DNA of 53,933 nucleotides. Source: Phialocephala subalpina. Taxonomy: Eukaryota > Ascomycota > Leotiomycetes > Helotiales > Mollisiaceae. Below are positions 41,932 through 51,258 of this stretch, piece by piece. A program made the position numbers and the translations under genes. Numbering within the stretch: the stretch's first letter is position 1; each line of letters opens with the position of its first letter. The stretch is from positions 198,403 to 252,335 of the forward strand of contig FJOG01000055.1 in assembly GCA_900073065.1 (NCBI GenBank), written 5' to 3'. The notes under the pieces were generated by a model. That model was not told the origin of the DNA, made no database searches, and saw only the letters and a list, made by a program, of their open reading frames with translations.

Positions 41932-42591
41932 ATGTCCTCCACCCAACCACCCCACCACTACGCCATAATCCTCTACCCAGGCTTCCAAGCCCTCGACATC
42001 TTCGGTCCCCTCGATATCCTCAACATCATCGCCATCTCCCACCCAAACTTAACAATCTCCCTCCTATCCAGCACCCTAGACCCAGTATCAACCATCCTCC
42101 CATCATCCTCTTCGCCAACATTCGGTCAAAGCATTACGCCCACTCACACTTTCTCCTCTCCTCCCAAAGACATAGACGTCTTACTCGTACCTGGTGGTTT
42201 TGGGTCTCGAGATCCGGAGATCGTCAAACCAGCAGTCGAATTCATAGCCAAGATCTACCCAAGCTTGAAATGGTTGTTAACAATCTGCACCGGTTCCGTA
42301 GTAGCTGCCAAGTCAGGAGTATTGAATGGGAAAAAAGCAACGACGTATAAGAGGATGTTAGAATGGGGTGCAAGGGAGGGTCCGGAGGTGAAGTGGGTGC
42401 AGAAGGGGAGATGGGTTGAGGATGGGAATGTTTGGAGTAGTTCGGGGATTGCGGCTGGGATTGATTTGATGTATGCGTGGGTGGCGCATGTTTATGGAGA
42501 GGAGGTGAGTAAGGGAGTTGCGGATGCTAGCGAGTATGTGAGGAGGGGAAGGGATGATGATCCGTTTGCGGAGAGGTGGAAGGATGAGTAG
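41932..42591 (+). CDS. DJ-1/PfpI family protein
   Basis: A 219-residue intronless protein of the glutamine amidotransferase-like fold. It opens with the strand HYAIILYPGFQALDIFGP, in which the acidic residue at the end of the first strand is replaced by the LDIFGP pattern seen in the transcription-regulator/isonitrile-hydratase branch. DVLLVPGGFGSRD precedes the nucleophile elbow LTICTGS with Cys119, followed by GVLNGKKATTYK; SSSGIAAGIDL is another mark of this branch. Enzymes of this branch include isonitrile hydratases and glyoxalase-like proteins; the reaction here is not known. The frame stays open upstream to 41818 but has no ATG there, so the start is firm. It converges on the reductase-like gene 241 bases away. 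Confidence 0.88.
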   Translation: MSSTQPPHHYAIILYPGFQALDIFGPLDILNIIAISHPNLTISLLSSTLDPVSTILPSSSSPTFGQSITPTHTFSSPPKDIDVLLVPGGFGSRDPEIVKPAVEFIAKIYPSLKWLLTICTGSVVAAKSGVLNGKKATTYKRMLEWGAREGPEVKWVQKGRWVEDGNVWSSSGIAAGIDLMYAWVAHVYGEEVSKGVADASEYVRRGRDDDPFAERWKDE

Positions 42592-42832
42592 CTTTAAGCA
42601 TAGCCAGGGGTTGATCTTTCGATTATTTCTTTTTTTATAGATGCTGCCTGAATGGTGGCTGTTTAGACGATTTCTTTGAACTCGAAGCCACATGCAAAGT
42701 CAAATCTCAGTCTGCCTACGTGAGTTGACGGCTCACGATGCTGTGCTGTATCCGGATCATACCAAGTTGTGCAACATGTAAGTCTACGTGCTTGGCAAAG
42801 CCTTCGCTGTTGCATCATCCCAAACCGTTGTA

Positions 42833-43895
42833 TCACCACCACTTCTCAAACAAAACATTCTCTTCCAACATTCCCTCGACCTTCCTCGCTTTCTCGACAA
42901 AATCATCCGTCATCCCTGGCACCCCACAGATATAACACACCGTGCTCGCCCTTGTCTCAACCGGACCCAAAGCTTCAAATAAGTCGTTATCAGTGATCCT
43001 CCTCCTTCTCGCGCTGACCTTGTGACCTGCAACCTCAATACTCCCGTCTCCTTCCTGCGATGTCTCTTTGCTTCCCGTCAAGAAAAGCTCCAACTTCCCT
43101 TCCGTACCAAACATCTCAAATATCTCCGCCAGTCTTTCCAAGAAAAGTATCTCCACAGCCTTCTCAAGTTCCTTCGTTGAATACAAGAACCGCACCTCAA
43201 ACCCAACACGTGCAATGTCTCCCAGTGTCTTCCTTTCATGCCTATACTTATCCGCCAAAAATCTCACCATACTCATCAGCGGATTAATCCCCACCCCTCC
43301 CGCTACAAACACCACTCTCTTCAATGACTTAACTCGTGCTGATACCGGAGGCCATGTGAAGCTTCCTCCAACTTTGATCTGAAGCTCTGAGTCTATAATT
43401 TTGGGGATTGGTTGCCAGAGGTAAGCGACCGGAGGGCTTTCGGGAGATTTCTGGATCGCGAGCTCGATGCGGTGGTTTGATGGGCTGGGAGCTTGGGGGT
43501 AGAAGGCTGAAGAGGTGATGGTGAAGCCTCCTGCTTCGGGGATGCCGGGGCAGTAGACGTCGAGCCATTGGCCGGGGCGGAACTGATTGCTTGTTAGTAC
43601 GTGATAATTGAAGATAAAAAGCAAGGGAGGAAACAAAAGATGATCCATTCCGCACTTTAATGTGGTCAGTTAATGGCTGGAGTTCGAAGAGTCGAATTGT
43701 TTCATTGATGGGACGGATATGTGTGATCTTGACCATATGCAATCCCTGTAAATACGTCAGTCTCTAAGATACGCGTTTTCATCAAGCAAAAATGACTAAA
43801 AAGCAAGAAGGAAAGGGGGTCAGAATGCTGACATCATCACGTGGCTCAGCAGCCGTTCGCTCAAGGTGGGATAATGACGCCTTTGTTGACGCCAT
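42833..43895 (-). CDS. Ferredoxin-reductase-like oxidoreductase (FAD/NAD(P)-binding)
   Basis: A 300-residue protein in three exons, 43833-43895, 43656-43745 and 42833-43582. It resembles the oxidoreductase NAD-binding domain-containing protein 1 type. The N-terminal barrel reads THIRPINETIRLFEL, then FRPGQWLDVY and GGFTITSSA, where FAD would bind (the usual RxYS is replaced). The nucleotide domain has VVFVAGGVGINPLMSMVR and ends with CYICGVPGMTDDFV and a C-terminal Trp-Trp. The first intron (43746-43832) uses a GTCAGC donor; the first exon, MASTKASLSHLERTAAEPRD, is supported by its match in phase. Function is probably electron transfer from NAD(P)H; the acceptor is unknown. Co-location with the DJ-1-like gene hints at a redox theme only. 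Confidence 0.85.
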
Positions 43896-45136
43896 CCTCG
43901 GAAGCGGCCTTGAAGTCGATAGACGAGAGGATCTGAAGAAGCTTCTTGAAAACAGAAGCATGGAAGTGTGTTGCGAATTTACGATCGCAAATGTACGAGT
44001 ACGAGGTTGATGAAATTGGAAGGATGAAGTAGTCGGATCTGAGCCGAGGAACGAGGAACGAGGAACGAGGAGGTCCGATTTGTTAAGCGAGAGTGACTTG
44101 CTGGTTTGATCAAGTTTAACAACTTGCCTTGATTAGATCGCGAGTGACAAACTAGCATTTGCAATCATAAAACTGAGGAAAGTTTTGAAATGACGATGCG
44201 ACAGAGTTCCAGGAACTTCGATTTCCAAAATTGAGAAATCTGATAAAGTCACGTGCCATCGGTCACTTATCTGTGAGTTCGACACTCCTGCTTTATGTGA
44301 AGACGATATTGACTTTCTGAAACAAACAGGTTTGAAACGAGTTGATTAGATAGGACTCTGGTGGTTGTCCCTGACAAGGCGTATCAATTTGGAGTCGGAA
44401 GGTGGGAATCGAAGAAAGTGGAATGCAGAACGAGGGACGTCGGATGAACCTTCGCCCTGGTTTTTAGGATCTTGCCATGGATGTGCAGAATTTTTTGTGA
44501 TGTGACGTGTCCCATGGTTTGGAATAAGTGTTCTCAAGACGTGATGAGATGCAAGTTTTGAAGCTGCAAATTTCAGAAGTGACAGATGCGAACAGTCTAG
44601 CTTCTGTGACATTGATTCCACTTCTATAGCATTATGTTTATATGCTACATCTGAACAACTTCCAACACAACGGGTCAATATCATGGCCATCTCTGGCGTA
44701 CTCAGCACAGTATATTGTCCCCAGTCCCAAGTCCAAACGCCATGCCCAATTACAGTTGTCCCCTTCGTTCAAACCCAAGCCCGCAAAAGAAAGTGATTCG
44801 TCATTTGTAAATTCGAAAGAGTTGGAACGCCGATATTCGTGCAAAGGAAGATTCAAGAGTCATCTTCGAGGTCAGATCAAGGTAGGTGGGTAGGATGTCG
44901 AGATGAAAGGATAGTCGAGAAGTGAAGGTGTTCGGTGGCGTCGAAGGAAGGCCGTTCGGAAATCCAGGCTGTGAGAAAATGAATTGCGCCGAATGTTGGA
45001 TGATCGAGTTCCAAATCCTCCTCGTGATAGCCAATATAAGTTCCTCCTTTGTAGACAAACATATCATCTACCTCTGCACCGACGATGTCAGCGAATGAGC
45101 TCCTTGTTTACTCCGAACCTGTAAGAGTGAGAAGGT
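43896..45136. other. Intergenic with a 7-base satellite
   Basis: 1.24 kb between minus-strand genes. It holds a short tandem repeat (44046-44071). A minus-strand open frame at 44877-45062 begins MFVYKGGTYIGYHEED and follows the microprotein gene by 74 bases; it could be a further small gene, but nothing else supports it. Confidence 0.45.
44046..44071 (+). repeat. GAGGAAC tandem repeat, 3.7 units
   Basis: Three perfect GAGGAAC units followed by GAGGA in non-coding sequence. Confidence 0.85.
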
Positions 45137-45310
45137 TCATACTGCCATTGTTCGAGCATTGGGGTCCTTCTTCATCGCTATGCCGATCAAAGACGCGAGA
45201 CCGATGAGGAAAACGACGAGGGCTATAATTCCGAGGACCACGGGAAGACTGAGGAACTGTGAGAGCGGGTTGTCGCGTGCGACCAATTGATGAGCATTGG
45301 GAATATACAT
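45137..45310 (-). CDS. 57-residue single-pass membrane microprotein
   Basis: A short frame from ATG at 45310 to TGA at 45137 encodes a polar N-terminus (MYIPNAHQLVARDNP), one membrane helix at about residues 20-45 that is rich in Ile, Leu, Val and Gly (VVLGIIALVVFLIGL), and a basic tail starting KKDPNART. A TATA box sits 128-134 bases upstream. The clean order of polar head, helix and positively charged tail is protein-like and not explained by base composition. It could instead be the last exon of a larger gene, though no acceptor site immediately precedes it. No family recognised. Confidence 0.5.
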   Translation of the reverse strand: MYIPNAHQLVARDNPLSQFLSLPVVLGIIALVVFLIGLASLIGIAMKKDPNARTMAV

Positions 45311-45437
45311 TTCGAAAAGAGCGAGAGTGAAGTGACAACGAGTGTGGTTTGCAAAGACAATGACTTGAAGGGCTTGAGAATGGTATGCAGAAGATGACTG
45401 AAATAAGACTCAAATCTGTGTTCCGGGCGTCAACTGC

Positions 45438-45444
45438 TATATAT
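45438..45444 (-). promoter_or_regulatory. TATA box upstream of the microprotein
   Basis: On the minus strand GATATATAGCAG contains TATATA, 128-134 bases before the ATG at 45310, a normal distance for a filamentous fungus. Confidence 0.4.
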
Positions 45445-46711
45445 CAGCCAAGGGCGAGCAAGTGAAGTCGCCCGCCATTGGTCTCCACATTGAAAAGCTC
45501 GCAGGAAATGAGATACACGTCCAAAGTACCCCCCACGATCCTTTGAAACCTGATATTTCCCTATCACTCGACCGGAAGAAGGCAAGCCTGAATAGATGAA
45601 TCAATTCGCAATGACTTGATCGACTTCAGTCACAGTAGCGCGCCCGCACTGTCCAATGAGGACGTTCGCCTGCGCGAGCCAAGGCTGTCCGTACACTTTG
45701 GCCAATGAGACAATGCTAGCAACGAGGTGTTGATCCATGACATAGAGGATAGAGTATGGGCCATGTGGCGGGATGCATGTTTCTATAAAAGGGTTTGCTG
45801 CATCGGGATGATCCGATTAGGGGTTGAGGCATCGTGAAGATATCGAGTAGAGTGGGGCGGCTGGACTAGTGTTCCGCTCTGGCGAATCAGAGGCGTTTAA
45901 GTACGAGCTGAGCCTGGATGCCTGAGAGCTTTCACACATCCGAAAATCTCGCGACGACAACATCAATGCCGGTATCGAGTAAAGGGGGGCAGCTCGCTTG
46001 TCTTTCAATGAAATGCTCTGTCAGCACCAATGCGAGATGTCCGCATTATTCTTAACCCCGACCAACCCCGAAGAATGGGAATGGTTTACAGGGTGGTAGA
46101 AGCAGGAGGGACAAGGTCAACAACTGTACAACACCATCGATATCCTGCTTCAATGAAGCGACTGGTTCTGTATCAATCCTGGTGTGGTGGCTGAGTTCAG
46201 GAGGGAGATTTGAATTTGTCCTTACGAGGTTGTTGTTGCATTCCTAGGGGCTAGGCTAGAGAAGCAGGCCCTGCGGCAAAACAGGCAGCAGGCTTTGTAC
46301 CCTCCCTGGCCACGGTCTCTTTGCGACAAGAAGAAGTGCGTTCAACACTCTTTTTACGTCGGTTACAGAGCTAGAGCGTGTTCAAAACTTTGAGCTGTAG
46401 CGGAAAATACATTTCCCCAATGGAAAGTCTTCGAGACACGCCGGTAGACAAAGGACTGAGACCGCAACAACGTCGATTCGATTCCAGTCTTCTTGAGACG
46501 ATGTGAGACTTTCAAACTTCATCATTGTTCGAAAGCAATGAAAATTGTGAAAGGTTTCAGTATGCTTGAAAAGGCAGTATCGTCTATGGCCTTCCAACAC
46601 AACTTGTTCTTTGAGCCAGATGGTACTTAACTCAAGATGTTGAATCTTCGGATGCCTCTTACCACACTTGCCAACACGCAAAGCTCACAGCACATCCCCA
46701 CGCCATTTAAT
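45445..46711. other. Intergenic, orphan TATA box
   Basis: 1.27 kb without a recognised gene. A consensus TATAAAAG at 45784-45791 (plus strand) is not followed by any open frame of note. Short open frames at 45817-46008 and 46382-46681 show no domain. Confidence 0.45.
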
Positions 46712-47299
46712 ATGGATCAGAATGCAGAGTGCAGCTCTCATCCCCAATCTTCTGACGAGGTGACGCCTATCTTCTTGGCTTCCTCCATTCAATTTCCTCG
46801 CTGATTGTGCTCGCAGATCATAAACAAAATGCAGAAATTTGTCGCAGGCCAGTGTCCGTTCAAAACCCCTCCTCCTCTTCCTCACTTTAGTTGGGCTTCG
46901 ATCGACGTCCTAGAAGCTTCGCTCCTCATCTCTGTAGTCGCCACTTCCACGAAATTACAAGAAGCTATCACCTCCACATCAGATGGCGACCAACACCTTC
47001 TCGCCTTGACAAACAGCTGCATGAAGCGCTATCTGGAGATCATGGAGCCAGCTCAAGTATGCTGCAAGGCTCTCAACATCGTGAGGACAGGAAACATCCA
47101 AGGAGATACTACCTCGCTCGAAGCGGCACTGAAAGCGCTGAAACATGTGAAAGAGGAACAGAACCCGATACTTACTGACTTCGTTGGAGGCGTTGAGGAG
47201 ATGCGAAAGTGGATACTATCTTGCAGAACATACGTCGAAAATGTCGTCGCGATGATGGAATACGCGTCAGGTCAGTTGAAGGCTGCTGGTTTCGCATGA
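46712..47299 (+). CDS. Hypothetical helical protein
   Basis: A 176-residue protein in two exons, 46712-46759 and 46817-47299. The 57-base intron has a branch-like CTGAT and a CTCGCAG acceptor. The sequence after SWASIDVLEASLLI is predicted by eye to be mostly amphipathic helix, with several Cys, and ends in a segment MEYASGQLKAAGF. No signal peptide or membrane helix is obvious. Family not recognised. Coding potential is supported by a long open frame with coherent helical character and by the in-phase intron. Confidence 0.5.
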
Positions 47300-47529
47300 G
47301 CGCTGCGGAAATTGGCCCAGAGAAATGAGTGATCCCGTACGATCATCTGGCGAACTTCTGATAAGAATAGTTGCTGCAAGTAGAGTTTGCATTCCGAACA
47401 ATCTATGCCCAGTCCTGGTTCCCACAAACACGGTATCATTCCATTCGCAGACCTGCGTCTAAAGTCGAACACATTATACCGCTTTTCCCAAACTCCAAGC
47501 GCCTCCAACTCCCATAAGTTCCATGAATG

Positions 47530-48066
47530 TCACCACCTCCCCGGACCCGGACTTCGCATCGGTATAGACGCAGACAGGCTGCTCCTTCTCTCTAGCGTTG
47601 GACCCATCGACACGCTACTTCTCCTCTGCTGCTGTTGGCCAGGTGCTATCGACCTACTGTCCCTCCTCTGCAGCTGTTGATTCGGTCTCGGTCTAAACGA
47701 CTCATCGTCGAATTCATCCAACTCTCTCAACCTCTTGCCTCCTCTGGTATACCAACAACTCAATGGCAGAAGCACGAATGCAAAGAAGGCTCCTTCTTTG
47801 ACCTTTCTCGCTTTTGTCAACTTCGGTGCATCTTGTCCATGCTCTGCAACCTTCTGTCTTTTTGACTTCGACGGAGAGCTCGCTGTGCTTGAGGAGGATG
47901 CGGAGGATTCCGATTTCGGTGCACGCGGCGCCTCACTTGTCTTCAATATTGACCGTGGTGTGGTTGGCGAGGGCAATACCGGAGTGGTTGGATAAGCTGG
48001 AGGCAGCAATCCAGACTGCATTCCTTTTGGCCTGGGTACAAGTGGTCTGATTGGCTCCTCCGACAT
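47530..48066 (-). CDS. Hypothetical Pro/Ser/Arg-rich protein
   Basis: A single open frame of 178 residues from an ATG at 48066. The N-terminus is Pro-rich with TPRSILKTSEAPRAPKS, then a Ser-rich and Lys-rich stretch that could be a nuclear localisation signal (SPSKSKRQK), a short hydrophobic run (GAFFAFVLLPLSCWY) and an Arg/Gln/Ser-rich tail. The hydrophobic run could be a membrane anchor or a hidden intron, although no in-phase splice pair was found. Largely disordered, no domain. The opposite strand has competing open frames, so confidence is moderate. Confidence 0.42.
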   Translation of the reverse strand: MSEEPIRPLVPRPKGMQSGLLPPAYPTTPVLPSPTTPRSILKTSEAPRAPKSESSASSSSTASSPSKSKRQKVAEHGQDAPKLTKARKVKEGAFFAFVLLPLSCWYTRGGKRLRELDEFDDESFRPRPNQQLQRRDSRSIAPGQQQQRRSSVSMGPTLERRSSLSASIPMRSPGPGRW

Positions 48067-51000
48067 GGCTTTTGGGTGTCCTGTCCTTTTTCCAATGGCT
48101 ATGTCCCTTTTATGGATGTCTCCTGGGGTTCTTGGCTCGTCTGTTGGTTCCGGATCAAAAGGCAGCTAAACGGGCTTTGATGGGTCTTAAGTGAGCACGT
48201 TGAGACGGAACTTCCACCTCTTATAAGTAACCACCCCTTTTAACCTTTCACAAAATAAACTTTCGGGTCCCATAACTGACTTTGTATGACGACTGAGGAT
48301 CGCGAGTTGCGATGGAGGGAACCTTGCAAGGATGGCCCCGCGATCCTTTCCTCGCTCACCACGAATTTCAAACGAACTACTCCACCAAAGCCTCTTTCTC
48401 ATACAACACTCCGCCACTCTTGTTACAGGCAGCGTTCTCGACGTCATTGTTTCAATTCATCTTGCAGATCTGGGGTCCAGGTTCTCCACTACCTGTCAAT
48501 GCGTGTCAAACGGTCGTGCAATCGCGCTGTGGAGCGACCTTCGCACAGAATTGAAGGTGGACCTGGTTACTGCAGTCCCGATAGTACACCGCGACATTGA
48601 GCAGGGAGATGGATGTCAATGGATATATTTCGGCTCGATTCTCTCTCTATTTTCGTGGACGCGTTGCTGAGGTTGGTGGAGCGCGAGTGCGACTCGCCAG
48701 CGACGGGCAGAAGAAGATCATCCGCTGAACCTTTCAATGCCGAGTAGCGTGATTCTCGATACTTTTCAATAGAGTCGTTCTCGTGATTTATGCTTCCTGT
48801 CGGTAAGAAGGTTGCGGCAGGTGTGGAAAGCAAGTGCTCACATCACTCGGGAGCTCGACGCATTTTTGACTTCCATCTTCCATCTTCTTGTTTCTTTTTT
48901 TCTGGGTCCTTCTCATGAATAAGGTAGTGGCTGAAATGGACCCCTATATGCGTTGCCAGGCCATGAAAGCAGTCAAAAATTCTTTGTTGTCAACAGAAGC
49001 TGCAGCAATAGATCCACTGTGAACTATATCTCCATCGCTATACCTCCACCTCTATCTCCTGTTCGTCTGCAGAGGTACCCAACCTCCCATCTTTGATCCC
49101 CATCTCACTCCTTCAACCTCCTCCCATCGTGGAGTCAAAACCACATCTCACGTGCGAACCGTGGCTGGGGCGACTGGAGAGACTTGGCTGTGAAGAGGCT
49201 GGGGCGTTGGCAGGTTTGATAGAATCTACCGGTTTGAATATAGTTCTCAAATTCGGAATGCTTAATGGAGATCTAGAATATGCGATGCAAAATTTCCGAA
49301 AAGACTGATTCATGCGCGCGACTTTGGAGAGCGAGAGGGAACTTGGAATGGATCTTTTTTTTGGGTGTGGTTTTGCCGAGCTAGATGGGGAATAGGGGGA
49401 TCCTTGGGAGGGGTGTCTTGGCGGGGTGAATGGTCACGTGTTGGTGGTGTTGAGGGGAGGGGTGTGTGGTGTATGATGGCAGTGTTGTTGCTGGTGTTGC
49501 AACTTGTAACTTGGAAGAACGAGGGGAATTTTTGTTGGGGTTGAGTTCTCGCTTTGCGGTCGTCATGAGAGTTTTCTAGTCGAATAAGTCGCCATCCATC
49601 GTCCTGGCCAAACCGATAAGGAGAGGCTGTGATGATTGGCCAATGGGTGAATGAATTGGAGTGGTTACGTTCCTGGAGGGAGAGTTTCGAGGGATCAGTG
49701 ACCTGGTACCGCCGTTCGAGGTAGTCTATTTGTGGGTAAGCGGGAGCTAGTGGTGTTGTCATATATGTTGGTGGTAGGCTCTCTCCGTCGACGGTGTATA
49801 ACTTTTAGGTCGAACAGAGTTCCCACGAGCAAGTGCTCAGTTTCGGAAAATGCATTTTATTGCGGTCAGCTTCACGATTTGATTTTATGTTGTAGGTTTG
49901 TAGCTCATGGATTTTGTCCTTTTGTGGGAGCTCGCAGCTTGGACTTGAAGGAATCAGACTTCGGCGCGATATTATCGATACATATCGTGGGTTTGTTAAT
50001 TGAGTTACTCAGTTTTGAGTCGATAACTAATTGAGTAATTGATCAGCTTGCACACGTCACTTATAGCCAATCAAGGCCTTTGTATCTGCTAAATCCGGGT
50101 TAAAGTCCAATATTTTTGACGTTTTCGAGTCCTTTCTCCTTGAAAACATACTATAAATATTCTTGTACTGTATCCTCGATAATATTGATAAACCATAGCT
50201 CCCTTCGATAGATATATCAGGGGAAGGCTTCTTCGATAATATCGATAATATCTTAATCTCGCCGAAGTCTGGACGGAATTGGTTTTTTTTTGGTGTATAG
50301 TGGTGCACAACGACGTGTCTTTGATTCTTCTAGCGTTTGATAAAGAATTAGGATCGTGTGTTTGGTCAGGAGGAGGGGATGATGTTCCTGGCTTACCACA
50401 ACTCAACTGGTTTAGGACCCGCGTCACAGGATTGCCGAGTCGGGTCCTAAATGTTGACAGGTTGTCATTTTTGCTAGCGCAGTCTTCATCGATTATCTGA
50501 TCTGATCTACTTATTTGACCGAGATCGTGAAAGCCTGTACAGTCGCCGAATTGTTGTTTTCTCTCATTGGGGATAGGATTCTAAAGGTCAATCGTTGTTA
50601 TTCTTGGGGGTTGTTCTGTGTTTTTTGGGGCCTCGGGACATTCTTGATGTCAGAGCCAGTCCGTTATTTTTGGTCAGAATGATTTGCATCATGATCATAG
50701 TACTATCTTTGCTTTACCATTAGCGCCTTGACACAGCTGGTTGGTGCTGTCGCGATCCGAAGCGCGGAGACGTCTCCAGCCACTGAGACCGAAGAAGTGA
50801 GCCCCTCAGCCTACGTCTGCCATTGTTGAGGTCTTCTGTCGAGATTCCAGCCTCAGTTCTAGACATCGATGATGGCTCCGAGCCATCTGAGAAGTGTCAT
50901 GGCGTGTTGTTTTCACAGAGATACGCGTGTTGAAGTCAACCAACCCGCGTCATGAACATACTCCTACGAATACGTCAGGGCGTGGTTAGAAAAGACATAT

Positions 51001-51258
51001 TGGATGATGCCAGGCGCCAATGAGCATAATACGTCGTTCATACCCCCATCCCTTAGGAAACCCCTCACAACTCTCCGACCCTCGCTCAACTTCGCCGTCG
51101 TTCGTCCATCTTTACTGTCTTTCGTTAAGATCTCACTGCCCTATTCCCGTAAGTCATCTCCTAAACGACAGCATCCCTTGCTCACATCGCTAGATTTCTG
51201 CCAAGACAACTTCACCTGACCACCACGATCTCTCCGGAACCTCGTCTTCTTCTTCATC
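48067..51258. other. 3.2-kb region without a convincing gene
   Basis: Several open frames of 60-150 codons on both strands (for example 48332-48670 plus and 49310-49762 minus) lack domains, signal peptides or a clear exon pattern. The part from 49960 to 50260 has AT-rich palindromic repeats. The last 250 bases, rich in C and T, look like the promoter and leader of the secreted-protein gene. Confidence 0.5.
49968..50252. repeat. Scattered ATCGATAATATC repeats
   Basis: GATATTATCGAT at 49968-49979 is the exact reverse complement of ATCGATAATATC at 50241-50252. TCGATAATATCGATA at 50233-50247 recurs at 50176-50190 with one C-to-T change. Their role is unknown. Confidence 0.5.

Noticed and set aside
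49310..49762. 150-codon minus-strand frame as a gene
   Set aside because: The second half is low-complexity Pro/Thr/His sequence, with no domain; left within the region of unclear content.
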